From: Brachypterus glaber
Taxonomy: Eukaryota > Arthropoda > Insecta > Coleoptera > Kateretidae
Assembly: GCA_958510825.1 (NCBI GenBank)
Contig: OY294048.1
Coordinates: forward strand, 18,989,589 to 19,053,588
Direction of reading: 5' to 3'
Length of the DNA: 64,000 nucleotides
Position 1 is the stretch's first letter. Each line of letters starts with the position of its first letter. Positions 27,001 through 38,463 of the stretch are shown here, piece after piece. The notes beneath the pieces were generated by a model. That model saw only the letters and a list, made by a program, of their open reading frames with translations, had not been told where the DNA came from and made no database searches. The position numbers and the translations under genes are program-made.

Positions 27001-30000
27001 CAATAATATCTTATTCGCACTTAAATTATTTGTCAAACTATTTTAAAAGTCCATTTGTTATCACAATAAATAATATATTTTTATTTTATCTAACAAAGAT
27101 ATTTCCAGAACAGAGTAAAGTTTATGACAATATTATATTATTAAATTCCTTAACTTTTTATAAAAACTTTTAGATATTTTTATCTTGGCAACAAGAAAAA
27201 CAGAATATAGCTGTAGTCTATCTTTAGGACGTTTCTTAAAGCGACATTCCAGCTTCTGTGAAACCCGCATAGCAACTGTGTACTGACTCTCCTAAATTGG
27301 CCAAATGTTATCCCTACAACCGCTGCACATCTCGTTTATAGAAAGCTGTTACAGCCAAGCTGGCTTTAATTTTAAAACGATGACGTAGTGAGAGAGACTT
27401 TATAGCTACTTGTGCTACTTGGGTTAATTACTTTTAAAATTTTTAGAAACTTGTTATTATCGGAGAAACCCGGCTTTAAAATTTGCTGAAAAGTCTCAAA
27501 AACCATGCAATTAACTTTTTAGTTTTATTTATCTCAAAGACTAACTATACTATACTAGGATACCCGTTCCAGTTTTGATTTAAAGCCTAAAATATTTATT
27601 TTAACAGAGCTCTATTCTAATATAAAGGTATACATATATTTTTTTAGTTTCGAAACTATGACCTTATCGGATTTATTATTACCAGGCACACATGATTCTG
27701 GTGCACTTAAAATTCCAGCAATTGTTGACAGATATTATGAAACTCAAGATTATGATTTCTGGGGTCAGCTTGTATGGGGTATACGATATTTTGATGTCAG
27801 AGTTGGATACTACAACGATGAGTAAGTTGTTAATTTTTAAGTCCAAATGAATTTTACCGGAAAGATTTTTGTTTTTTAAAACATTTTTTATTGAGTTTTT
27901 AAGAAGAATAGTAGATTACAGGGCGACACGGAAAAGTACCATTTTCCGGGAGACCTGTATACTATTTTATTCGCAACCGTTTTTATTTAAAGATAAAGTA
28001 CTATTTTTTTTGCAACCTGGATGTTTTGACATTTTTATTGTATTGATGAAAAAGTCCCCTACAATATAGGAAACGACACCAAAAACATTTTTCTACCTCA
28101 AAAAACAACCGATTTATAACCAAAAACCCTAAGGATTTGATATTTTTCGGCTGTCCACTTTTTCGGCCGGTTACGTCCGTATCCGATTTTCAAAAAAAAA
28201 TTATTTTCGTAATCAGGACAACCTAGCGGAAAATTTAAGGGTGTACTCACTTAGATCCAAAAAATATTGTTTTATATCTCCATATAACCCACCCCTAATA
28301 TAAGCATAACTTTTAGGCATTTTATACAATTATGGACATTTTAGGATGTCGTTTAGATATGTTTGACACCCAGTCAAGTTGAATTTAATAGTAGTAAGTA
28401 CCTACATTTTGTCATTTTGTCTTTGACTTATAATTCGTAGCAAATGTCCATAATTGTATAAAATACCTAAAAGGTGTGCTTATATGTTTTTATTTGTTAA
28501 TAGGTCCGAAGATGGAGAAAAAGCCCTCCGAAACGTTACTAAATAGTTAAAAAAACTTATCTAAGGTATTTTTATTTTTTATAGATTTTATATAGTCCAC
28601 AGTTTTGTTCGAACTGTGAAATTAATACCAGAACTGATTAAAGTAAGAGACTTTCTAAATTTTTCCCCCAAAGAAATAGTAATATTAGATTTTCATAAAT
28701 TCGAGTACCCGGAAAATTTTACAGAAGAACTACATCTAAAGCTGCTGGCTGTCATAAAGGACACACTTGGAGATTATATTTATCAGACTCCGAGATACAT
28801 AAGTAAATATGGTCCAGAGTTAAGGGAGTTTTGGAGTGCTGATCAAAGAGTTATCATACACTATAACGATATACAAAAATTAAAAGGTAGGATATTTTCC
28901 TTTTTTTTACATTTTGCAATTTTTGGCGATATGCGGTTTTTGCATGATAGCTACCAATTTATTTTTTTTGGGGGGGGGGGCGGCAGGTTATCTATTGACT
29001 TGGGCGGCAGATTTAGTAAATTCGGCCCTGCTCACTTGACCTAAATTTGTTAAAGTAAGTACAATATTGCATCTAGAAATTATAAAATAGGTTGGTCTTG
29101 CAAACTACTGGGCCTATCAAAAAATTGAAATGGGCCATTTTAATTTTAATTTTTTTAATTGAATAATCTTGTTTTGTGCCTAAATTATTTCGTATACGAT
29201 TACACTGCTCTACAAAAAAAAAATTATTTGCCTGGGATTTGATTTCAGAACATTTTTCCGTTTTTCACGATCAGCTCGTTTTTTTGCCTACAGTTGTAGT
29301 AAAAAAAAATAATTTAGGCCTCATTATTTTTGTTTTGCCGTGGATTGATTCTTTATTAGTGGGATTCTTAGCCAAAGAAAGCCGATTTAAAATATCTTTA
29401 TTCATTTGTTTTTTGAATAGGCTTCTAAATTCAAAAAATTTGTTTTTTTTCGCATTTTTTCGATATATTTAGATAAAAATTTTATATGAATGCTAAAGAT
29501 ACGACTCTAATTTTTATACACAATACTAACACAAATGTGCGGTTTATAAAAATAAAAAAAGTTTTAGATTTAATCCAGTGACGGAGATTTTACCGGGGGT
29601 TATCGAAAAAATTTTGAAATATTTTATTTATTTTTTGGAGAGCAACACAATAAATTAAATTTATTATGAAAAAATAAAAAACAAAACAAAAAATTAAAAA
29701 AAAAACACATTTCTTACTTGCTTTAAAACTTTAAAATAATATTAAATAAACATTAAATAATTCAAAATATTGTTGTTCTGCTTTCAATAACTTCCCATAA
29801 AATCTTCGTTACTGGATTCAGTCTAAAACTTTTTTTATTTTTACAAATCTCACATGTGTGTTAGTCTTGCCTATACAAATCAGAGCTATATCTTTAGTAT
29901 TAATATAAAATTTTCATGAAAATATAGCGAAAAAATGTCATTTTTTGAATTTAGAGGCCTATAAAAAACAAACGAATAAAGATATTTTAAATCCGCCTTT

Positions 30001-32961
30001 TTGGCTTAGAGCACTATTATTAGAGAACCAATTCACAACAACAAAAATTAATTGAACCTTAATTATTTTTTTTTTGCTACAACTACAAACAAAAAACCCA
30101 CTGTGCTCAAAAAAAACGAGCTAATCGAGAAAAACAAAAAAAGGTTCCGAAATCAGTGAATCAAATATAGCCAGATGCAACTAAAATGGTGTCGGCAAAT
30201 TTTTGAGTGTTGAGCAGTGTTATTGATAAGGAAGTTATCAAATAGCTCCAATTTTTAATAATATATTATTTAATGAGTGTATAATAATTGCTATTAATCA
30301 ATGAGGGAGAATTTTGGGACACGAGACGATAGGCGAGTGGCCTAATCACCCGAATGATTAATAGCTATTACACGCGAGTAGAATACTATACTTTATCCAC
30401 CGCCGTGTTAAAGTTTATTTTTTACAGCCCCTTGATAAATAGGCCTATTAATCACGGCCGTGGATAAAATTACTTTTGCCTTTGTTCTTTTAAAGTTTAA
30501 CATCAGATTCAGTTTATGGGAACTAGATGAAAGAGTTAACCCGTCTGATTGATTATAAGTAGCTAGCAACTAAATAGCAACTAATAGTGGAAGTTCGATT
30601 CTTGAATGCTCGCGCGCCGATAGCCTTTTCAGTCAATTAATAACACAGGACTATAAAAAAATGAAGTCGGTTTTTCAGAAACCAGACTATATTTTTTCTA
30701 CGTATTTTTGGGCGCTGAAAACGAATATGACAATGAAAAAAATTCTTGACCCTCAAAATCTTGAGATATAGCGCACAATGAGTTTTTTTGTATGGATTCG
30801 AGACAAAAAAAATAAATCAGCAGGATTTTATATTTCTTTTATGGAAATATTGCTAAATAAAAATGATTTATGCCATAACTTGTAGATTTTAAATATCTAC
30901 CCTGGTTAATTTTTTATCAGGCATTAAATTCCAAATGTCACTTTTTTCGTGTTTTTTCGACATATTTCATTAAAAATTTTGTATAAATAATACAGATACA
31001 GCTAAAAATTTATATATGTAATACTACTACATACATATATAAAAAAATTACATGTTTTTTTTTATTTCCAGTGGTGGAGAATCCGGGGGGGTTTAACTTT
31101 GCACATGTCAAAAGAAATATTATAAAATTTTCTTCATTAATTAACCAGACACTATTTTTCTCAAGCTTTTTTTTTAGCGATTTAAACAAATTTGACAATA
31201 AAAGACCTCCCTGATCCTTAATTTGTCTCAAAACCAAGCGCACAGTGGCAAAATTTTATCATAAAGCTGTTTAAAACCGAAAATTTTACGGTGTTTCGCC
31301 AGGGGGTCGTAGGGGCTCAAAATTGATTAAAAAGTGCGTTACGTAATACTTGAACGGTTCTATTTTTATTTTCTATTAATAAGGAAACATAAAGCAATGA
31401 TGCTTTCCCGTTAAAAAAAAAGATTATTTTCGGTTTTTGCCAGTTCGTATATACATATGTATGTAAACATAACTTTTTTTAATCCTTGGTTTACGTTGGG
31501 TTTTTCGCTTGGTTTGTTATGCTGATTTTGAAGCTATGCTAACAGGAAGAATATATTTCTGACAGAAAACATACCTTGAAAATACACTTTGTGTACTACT
31601 TATCGCTCCTTTTTTAATAACACAGGCCCACAAAAAAAAATTTGTGACTTGGATTCCAATATGATATTCCTATGTATTTTTTTCTCGCTGAAACCGAATC
31701 CGTAAACCGTTTAACCCTTACACGTCAGGATTTTGACATAACCTCAAAAAACACTCGAAAAACTACTGAAACCGCTAAAATCATCTACTCCATACCACTT
31801 TCACCCCCTTCCTCCAAATTTCCTAATTTCGTAACCCTATAATCCCCTAACCTCTGAATACCATTACTCCATAACCTCAAAACCCCTTCATTAAGTAGAA
31901 AAATCTGGTTTGGGAAAACAGAACAATTACGTGAAATTTTCTTGTAGAACATAGTTATGAACAAGTAACTGTATAACCCTAAAACCCCATCACACCTCCT
32001 AACCCCTTCACTCCGTGACCCCATATATTATAAACTCTTAACCCCATCATTCTATTCTGTGGAGAAGTCCGGTTCTCGAAATCATAAGAGTTTTGTGAGT
32101 GAATTCATGAATCAAGGTCTACTTCATTATTTTTTTAACCGGACTTCTCCACAGAATAGGATAATGGGATTAAGGGGATATAGTATATGGAATATCACGA
32201 AGTGAAGGGATTTTGAGGTTATGGTGTTAGAGGATTTTGGGGTTATAGTTACTTACCTATGAAAGTCCATAAAAAAAATCAAGAATTTATTCTTTATTCC
32301 CAAACTAGATTTTTGTATGATACTTAATGAGGTTACGGGGTTTTGAGGTTATGCGGCTATGGAATTATGAGGTTGGGGGATTATGGGGTTCTGGGGTTAT
32401 AGAATTAGTAATTTGGGGACAGGAGGGTGACAGTGGTATGGCATAGATAATTTTTTTTTTGAGGTTATGTAAAAATCCTGAAGTGTAGGTGTTAAACGGA
32501 TTGCGGATTTAGTTTCAGCCGGAAAAAATATATAGGAATATCATATTGGAATCTAAGACAAAAATATTTTTTTTTTGTGGGCCTGTTCAATGTATTCTTT
32601 GTTTTTAGACACTCCTTGGCTCTGGAATGGACTAACCCGTTATTGGGGAGATAAACGAGAAGTTGATGAATTGGAAACTTATATTAAAAATGTAACCTCA
32701 TCACCGAACGAAGAACATACCTTAAAACTTTTGATGGCCGAACTTACACCTAACTTTGTTTATGTCTTAACTAATCCGATAGGAAGTTTGAGGATTATGG
32801 CAAATAAAGTAAATCCACTGCTGGGACCCTGGCTGAGAGAAAATGAAGGATCCAATAATGTTAATATCGTTTGTACAGATTTCTTTAGTGGAAATGATAT
32901 GATAAACCTTGCTTTGGAAACAAACTTTAGAAAAAAAGCACTAAAGCACGAATTAAATTAA
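23893..32961 (+). CDS. PI-PLC X-domain protein, paralogue 1 (5' end missing)
   Basis: Insect PLCXD-like protein, a relative of phosphatidylinositol-specific phospholipase C that keeps only the X (catalytic barrel) domain behind an N-terminal beta-type extension. Five exons join in consistent phase: 23893-24005, 25201-25424, 27648-27821, 28585-28886 and 32609-32961, encoding about 388 residues to a stop at 32959-32961. All introns are GT-AG. Key residues are present: the first catalytic His in LPGTHDSG, the Arg/Asp pair in GIRYFDVRVGY, the second His in FYIVHSF and the conserved ILDFH. The exon bearing the start, and probably a signal peptide, ends in phase 1 upstream and was not found. Members are often secreted or membrane-associated; the natural substrate of this group is not known. 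A tandem paralogue starts at 49918. Confidence 0.85.
24006..25200 (+). mobile_element. Intron filled by a fold-back element (arms 24310-24585 and 24722-24980)
   Basis: The two arms are mirror copies with the landmarks TGCCTTAACATTGATAAAG/CTTTATCAATGTTAAGGCA. The centre holds the CTCGAGAAAATTTTAAC-type module that also lies in the elements at 35626-36362 and 44647-45811. The right edge of the repeat continues to a TAGCTCCCTTAGGGCTCATT block shared with those elements. Nothing coding. Confidence 0.75.
25201..25424 (+). CDS. PLCXD paralogue 1, exon b
   Basis: Starts after TGTATTTCAG and stops at a GTAAAT donor in phase 2. It encodes ENKTVFETLIISNRYGYHKT, then a PFPGNWNN block, and ends QCLKIQPTWMEN. 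The GYHKT, PGNW, C-F/P and PTWM landmarks match the second exon of the other paralogue. Confidence 0.85.
25510..25988. mobile_element. Fold-back element in PLCXD intron 2
   Basis: Terminal sequence ACAGTGGGGTCCAAAAGTC is mirrored by GACTTTTGGACCGCTCTGTA. Arms are about 170 and 125 bp, with C-rich and G-rich runs and ATGTGGGCAGGGGGGCATGG-like cores in mirror positions. The rest of this intron, to 27647, shows no exon or other element I can support. Confidence 0.8.
27648..27821 (+). CDS. PLCXD paralogue 1, exon c (first catalytic His)
   Basis: Acceptor TTTTTTTAG, donor GTAAGT. It encodes FETMTLSDLLLPGTHDSGAL, then a DFWGQLVWGIRYFDVRVGYY block. The His of PGTHDSG and the G-I-R-x-x-D-x-R motif are catalytic and inositol-binding positions of the PI-PLC X fold. 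Confidence 0.92.
27822..28584 (+). repeat. PLCXD intron 3 with a small inverted repeat
   Basis: Arms at about 28300-28345 and 28441-28483 (CATTTTATACAATTATGGACATTTT and its mirror, with small changes) bracket ~100 bp. Right beside them at 28502-28537 is a GTCCGAAGATGGAG...CTCCGAAACG block, which resembles the hammerhead-like motifs elsewhere in the window but has C where the core U should be. Confidence 0.6.
28585..28886 (+). CDS. PLCXD paralogue 1, exon d (second catalytic His)
   Basis: Acceptor TTTTTTATAG, donor GTAGGA. It begins FYIVHSFVRTV, carrying the second active-site His, then an EIVILDFHKF strand, and ends YGPELREFWSADQRVIIHYN then DIQKLK. It exits in phase 1, which the next exon completes to GAC. 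Confidence 0.92.
29201..30222. mobile_element. Near-full palindrome in PLCXD intron 4 (~1.02 kb)
   Basis: The left half opens TACACTGCTC and the right half closes GAGCAGTGTTA. Mirror landmarks include TTTGAATAGGCTTCTAAATTC / GAATTTAGAGGCCTATAAA and ATCCAGTGACGGAGATTTTA / ATAAAATCTTCGTTACTGGAT. One arm of the same family lies at 60143-60432. The open frame at 29176-29472 lies in the left arm and is not a gene. Confidence 0.85.
30223..31621. repeat. Dispersed repeat copy and SINE piece in PLCXD intron 4
   Basis: At about 30263-30470 lies a copy of the AATTGCTATTAATCAATGAGG / CCGAATGATTAATAGCTATT family that is multiplied at 62985-63540. At about 30590-30650 is a diverged piece of the tRNA-derived SINE seen at 23067. 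The remainder is AT-rich without an exon. Confidence 0.65.
31622..32586. mobile_element. Near-full palindrome (965 bp) ending just before a splice site
   Basis: The left end ACAGGCCCACAAAAA and the right end TTTTTGTGGGCCTGT are complementary, and mirror landmarks run to the centre at about 32104. There CTATTCTGTGGAGAAGTCCG (32052 onward) faces CGGACTTCTCCACAGAATAG. The right end is 22 bp short of the exon at 32609, so the branch point for that exon lies in or very near the element. Confidence 0.85.
32609..32961 (+). CDS. PLCXD paralogue 1, last exon
   Basis: Acceptor GTTTTTAG. It encodes DTPWLWNGLTRYWGD, then an EELxTY-like helix (ELETYIKNV), LLMAELTPNFVYVL, MANKVNPLLGPWLRE and NIVCTDFFSGNDMINLALET. 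The MAELTP and TDFF-GND-I motifs are standard for the C-terminal part of PLCXD proteins. The stop follows KHELN, a length in keeping with the family. Confidence 0.92.
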
Positions 32962-33268
32962 ATTAAATATAACTATCGCTGGTTATTTTTTGCCAAACAC
33001 TATCAAACTAAATTTATTAGTGTAATATATTTTTACTACTAGTTATCTAAAAATACTAATATTAAATTATATTCTAAAATTACAAAAATTTGTTTAAATT
33101 ATCACAATAGTATTGATAATAATACAAAAGAATACTTAAAATTCATAAGAGACGAGTAAAATTTCCATACTATATTTCCAATCGTTGTTTATATTTGTTT
33201 CATTAATAATGGCAGTTTTAATTTCTTTTATAGTATATTTACAAAAAATATTGTAAATTTATTGCTTA

Positions 33269-33274
33269 AATAAA
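33269..33274 (+). promoter_or_regulatory. Poly(A) signal of PLCXD paralogue 1
   Basis: AATAAA lies about 310 bp after the stop codon in AT-rich 3' sequence, just ahead of a MITE that begins near 33301. It is the first good signal within a plausible 3' UTR length, although AATAAA occurs often by chance in this DNA. Confidence 0.5.
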
Positions 33275-33300
33275 CAACTTATTTGTAATTCTACACACAT

Positions 33301-33445
33301 AGGCGTAACGAGGGGGGGCTTAGGGGGGCTTAGCCCCCCCCCCCCAAAAAACTATAAAAGTCTCACAGACAGACAAACTTAAAAATTACGCATATATTTT
33401 TAGGGGCTCAAGCCCCCCCAAAATTTGGACCTGGTTACGCCTCTG
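33301..33445. mobile_element. Small MITE with AGGCGTAAC termini
   Basis: AGGCGTAACGAGG at the left is mirrored by GGTTACGCCT at the right. Interior G and C runs face each other (TAGGGGGGCTTAG and CTCAAGCCCCCCC). About 145 bp long. Confidence 0.75.
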
Positions 33446-35625
33446 TCTACACATTATTATTACAAATATTTCAAATATTCATAACTATTCATAACTATTA
33501 CAGTGTTTTTACAAGAAGTTACATATTTTTTTTTTTTAACGCAGTGTAATTTCACATTATTTTTGCGTAATTTTATCGAAACTTAAAATTATTTTGCAAA
33601 ATTAATAATGAAATTCAATTTTTTTTTGTTAAATTAAAACTGAATTTTACAATTTTACTAAAACTACAAATAAAACAAATTATAAACTGAAAGGTGTTTT
33701 TATTACATAAATATTTTAACAAACTATACTACTATAATACTACTAAACTATAATAATTGTCTCTGTGTACAGGGTGTCCCGCCCGTGCATGTTATCTTTT
33801 TAAACGGCTAGAGATCATTAAAAAATTTCAAAAGAATGTTGTAAATCTCAATCTATACTATACATAAGACTATCTCTATTTGGTATTAACACAAATAAAA
33901 ACCTATTCTTCTTAAAAACAATTACTTGCCGACAGCTCTGCACAACTATGGATATATTAACCAAAATATAACCTACACCTACAAAAACTACAAAATAACA
34001 TCTAATTAACAAGGATAACTTACAGATTATAAATATAACAACACTAAACAAAACACAGCTAAATTCAAAAAACATTTGCCGGCGTCTCACAACAATGTGC
34101 TACGGCATCAACTGGTGCAAGGAGGAGCACGCATCAGGCTCTTCCGCTTTATTTTTATTCTTATTAAGGTAAATTCAGAATAGCTGTAGTAATAACTCAA
34201 TTTTGTTTGTAAAATTAATAATTTTTAATTTACATTACAAGATAAGAAGTTCTTTAAAATTGATTTGTACTTGTACAATGCTTATATTAAAATTCTTAAT
34301 GGATAAAGTAAAAATACTGATTATTGTATAAATCTAATAACAGTTTGCTAAATAACATTAATAAAATGATAAAATTTCGTAAAAATATATATATATATTT
34401 TATTTTCACTAAGATAATTGCATTATTATTGCTATTTAAGTTTACTAATTATTGTACTCTATTGTACCCTACTTTTTTCAGTGTAGCGCCATATATTGTT
34501 TTCTACCACTAAATAAAGTTTTAAAATCAATATACTATTTGATGATTGATGACTTTATAAAGTCTTTTTCTGAAATAAGGTAAACTAAACAGCTAGTTAG
34601 CCTGGTAATTTGACGTACATCATCGGATTAGTATGGTTTTTTTATGACTGTGGAAAATTCCTTTTTCTCACTACCAACTAGGTAAGTTGACATTACTTAA
34701 TCAAAAGGCCGATAGTAATGGAAAGTACTGTATCGAGTACACTTAGTATAGATGAAATCAATACAAACAAAACCGTAACTAGACAGAAATTAGTAGTTTT
34801 CGTAACAAGTAAGCGACTTTAGTCCTCGGTGCACGAGAATGAAGTTTTTTTGACGACACGAAAGTCAAAACATCATTCGAGTGCACTAAGGACTTGTCGC
34901 AAACAACATTTTTCGTTCGATCTACAGTCTAGACTATTTTAAAATGTATATTTTAAAGAATTACCTGTGTTTAATTTTGACATTTCAAAATTTTACAAAC
35001 GTCAAATGACTTTTGTCAAAATGAAAGCTATGTGTAATCGTTTGGATAAATGAGTGTGCATAGTTGTCATTTCATTCAAATATGTACTATGTACTCGTGC
35101 GGTAGAAAAATATCGTAACGAGAATATATAGTGAACATGCATTTTTTTTATTTCGTATATCTTAGGTCGTACGAAATAGCTATTTTCCTAACATGTGCGG
35201 AAAGAGGTTCTTTTCGGCACTCGATTGCATTTGCCTGAATGACGTGTAGCGTAGTAAGTTTATTAATTATATAAAATGGAAGAATGGAGAAGGAAAATAT
35301 GCTCTGCAAATAAAGGCAAGCTTGTCCAAATGGAATTTTATACAAATATGTTTTAAAAAAAAAATTGGAAAATGAAAATGTCAAATATATATATCAAAAG
35401 TCAAAATCAAAACTTTCTGCGAAGAAGGAAGTAGATGCTCTCAACCTTCCATTTAAGAACACAATATTCTCATGGGTTCTACCGCTTAAGATTGTTAAAA
35501 TAAATAATAATAAAAAAACTTTTTTTTGTGTCTTTATGTCAGCGCAGGCCATAAAGTACACTATTATGTAGTTGGTTACTAAGCAATAAAAACACAATAA
35601 TTAACTACGATGACATAATAGTAAT
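33446..35625. repeat. Intergenic with dispersed repeats
   Basis: The block at 34480-34600 (TGGCGCC-like, TTCTACCACTAAA, GACTTTATAAAGTCTTTTTC) is the inverted counterpart of blocks at 39180-39260 and 61465-61560. The stretch 34670-34830 is the reverse copy of 14040-14160. No exon could be supported. Confidence 0.55.
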
Positions 35626-36362
35626 TATACAGGGTGATCCATAACTGGCATGCCAAAATTTAAGAGGTGATTCTAGATCCAAAAATATAAAAAAAGTTCC
35701 TATAAAGGTTGGTCCGGAAATGAGCCCTAAGGGATCTAGGGCCCTTTAAAATTGTAATAAAAATAAGGTTTTTAATTAATAACTCGGGTACCGTTTAAGC
35801 TAGAGCGGCGAGCTTTTGCATGTATACTAGTATTAATAAGGGCAATAAGTTTATGTTAATTTATTTTTTTAATTTATCCAGAGGCGTGCCCAGACGGACA
35901 AAATATATGAGGCTTAAAACATTTTTGCCCCAAACTTTTTGTATGTTTTTTGGATTTGTTGTAAAAAATATAGATTTCTAGAGTAAAAATACATATAAAA
36001 TATCATATAGTGTAACACTGTAGGAGCAACCGTTATCAAAAAAAAATGCAATTAAGAGGAAGTAACATTATGTGCCACCAAAAACGTTACTTTTTAAAAG
36101 GCTATTACTCCTTTAATATTAAAATTTAAGTGTTTTGGTGTATAATACTTTTTTGCTCAGTTTTAAATGAAGAATCACCCTGCAGCATTAAAATTTTATT
36201 GGTGCTTTTTTTTGTTCCCCATTCAATACGTCATCTTCGAAGGGCCGTAGCTCCCTTAGGGCTCATTTCCGGACTAACCTGTATAGAAACTTTTTTTCAT
36301 ATTTTTGGATGTAGAATCACCTCTTAAATTTCGGTACGCGAGTTCTGGAACAGGCTGTATAT
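35626..36362. mobile_element. Fold-back element with TACAGGGTGATCC-type end
   Basis: The left side holds AAGAGGTGATTCTAGATCC and GAGCCCTAAGGGATCTAGG; the right side holds the mirror TAGCTCCCTTAGGGCTC and GATGTAGAATCACCTCTT. The centre shares the AACACTGTAGGAGCAACCGTT module with the elements at 24310-24980 and 44647-45811. Confidence 0.8.
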
Positions 36363-37429
36363 AGGTAGAGAAGACATTTTTTATAGCCGAGCCTATTAAA
36401 TCCCTTATTTAAGAGTGCGAGGCTATAATAGTCTTCTCTGCCGTAGTTTATAAATTAGTTTTTTCACTACTAGCACAATTTAACTATTTTAATTTAAATA
36501 ATAAAATAAATTATTAACAAATGATATTTCTCGAAATTTCATCAAAATCAAGTAGCCTTGATCAATGACATTTGCTCAAACAAATACTTTGAACTGACGT
36601 TTTAAAAATTTATTTATTTTTTTAAATTTTTTCATAATATTTTATGATTGTATTGTATTGTAAAAAGTTATTTAAAGCTATTTTCTTGGGTTTAATTAGT
36701 AAAAATTGCACAAAGAACTGAAACATCTTAAGTGGCAGAAATCAGTTGTTTATAAAATTGACTCCTACTAGGAGAGTAAAAATTATTATTGCTATAGGTG
36801 AAGAAAATTGATTTCACAGTCTGAAAACATGATAAATAATGGTAGGTTCTAAAGCTAGTAGCGACAAAAATATTATAAAAGCCCCACAATTTTAATAACA
36901 TTTTATATTTTTAGTCTTTTTTTTTCATTTCATAAAAATTTATAACTTTTATGTGTTTTTTTACATCAAAAATTTTTGGGCCCTCCCTGTGACCCTCATT
37001 CATTGATCAAAGAGGAAATTCGCAAACCAAAATGACACACATATGTGTCAACTTTTCCCACAACCCACAGCCAGAGAAACAATATCTACACTGACGAACA
37101 CTAAACCGACGAATATTACAGTCCTCGAAAATAATTGGTGCAGTGGCACACATATGTGGAACTGTTTTAAATAAGTTTTTAGTACTTTACACGTTTTTTA
37201 CAATGAGCCCTCAACGCCTTTACCCTTTATAGGGCAGATTACTACGAATAAAAATTAAACATTTTTTTAAACATGTTTATTGTTATTTTATAAAGGTAAT
37301 CCTGCCAAAATTATATTAAAAAAGTCCTTTTTTATTTTTTTTTTCAGCGGGTTGATATATCCACCAAATAGCTTTGCCTTTTTCAAACGCCGATCGTCAT
37401 ATCAGGACAACAAGGTTTTAACTGACCAC
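36363..37429. other. Intergenic, no gene recognised
   Basis: AT-rich sequence. Three separate CACATATGTG motifs at about 37038-37160 are the only notable short repeat. No exon or element border is clear. Confidence 0.4.
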
Positions 37430-38463
37430 AGGTTCCCACAGATGGAAATAGGTTTAAAAGGAATAGCAAACTTAGGTGATGATAAATCATGTGAGCAAAG
37501 GGTCTGTATAATTCAAAACCGATGACAATTAAATCCTAATGAGCGCCAGTTCGTAAATAGTGGTAAAAGTTCTTCCACAGACAATAATAGACTGAAAATA
37601 CTTTTGCACCATTTCAATAGTGTTTTTGTTGCTGATTTCAATTTTGTTTAGATCAAATCTCTATCTGTTTCCATTTTTAAGAAAAACCGTTCCAAAATTT
37701 TATAAAAATCTAAATTTGTCATTTTTGGAGGCTCATATTTACAATATTATATCAGCTAAAAAAGTGTTTTCTAGTTTAAATTAAAATTACGTTCATGCTC
37801 TATAAAATAATTACAAAAAATGTCCGAACATAATTTTAAAATTTAATTTTTGATTAGTTTTTGATACCTCTGCAATTATGTTCAAAATAATGTGAATTTA
37901 TCTTTGTTAAGCAGTTTTTATAAATTTAGAGTAAAATTTGTTATATTAAATATAATAAATTTTGTCAAGTCTGTGTTTGTCAATTTTGCTAAATATACCG
38001 CCCAAAATAGTCTTAAACAGCAACACTGAATCATCATTGCATTCAGTTGGACACCTGAAATTAAATTCAGATACTTTTCTTTACGGTTCTATAAGGCACG
38101 CAAGTAACTTTAAGCTAAAGAAAACCTTTGTAGGTGCTTTAATAATTTATTTATTGTCCACTTAAAATTACATTTTTTTATTTTTTTGAATTTTCGGCAG
38201 GGTATTTCTCAAAAACGGAAAGAGATAGAGATTTGATCTAAATAGAATCGAAATCAGCAACAAAAACACAATTAGAATTGTGCAAAAGTATTTTCAGTTT
38301 GTTACTGTTGTTTAGCATGCAGTCTGCACAAGAACTTTTACTACTATTTACGAACTGGCGCTCATTAGGATTTCGTTTGGTTTTGAATTTTGCAGATCGT
38401 TTGCTCAAATAATTTATCATAAACTAAGTTTCCTATTTTTTTAAACCTATTTCCATCTGGGGG
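37430..38463. mobile_element. Fold-back element (~1 kb)
   Basis: The left arm (37440-37680, with CAGATGGAAATAGGTTTAAA and AATCCTAATGAGCGCCAGTT) is mirrored by the right arm (38215-38460, with AACTGGCGCTCATTAGGATT and TTTAAACCTATTTCCATCTG). The spacer is AT-rich without a domain. Small open frames on either strand are arm shadows. Confidence 0.8.

Noticed and set aside
29176..29472. Open frame in PLCXD intron 4
   Set aside because: It lies across the left arm of a palindrome whose family recurs at 60143-60432 with a broken frame.
34091..34170. Short exon starting MCYGINWCKEEHASGS with a donor-like end
   Set aside because: It is too short and isolated; the Cys/His spacing suggests but does not establish a THAP-type zinc finger, and no continuation was found.
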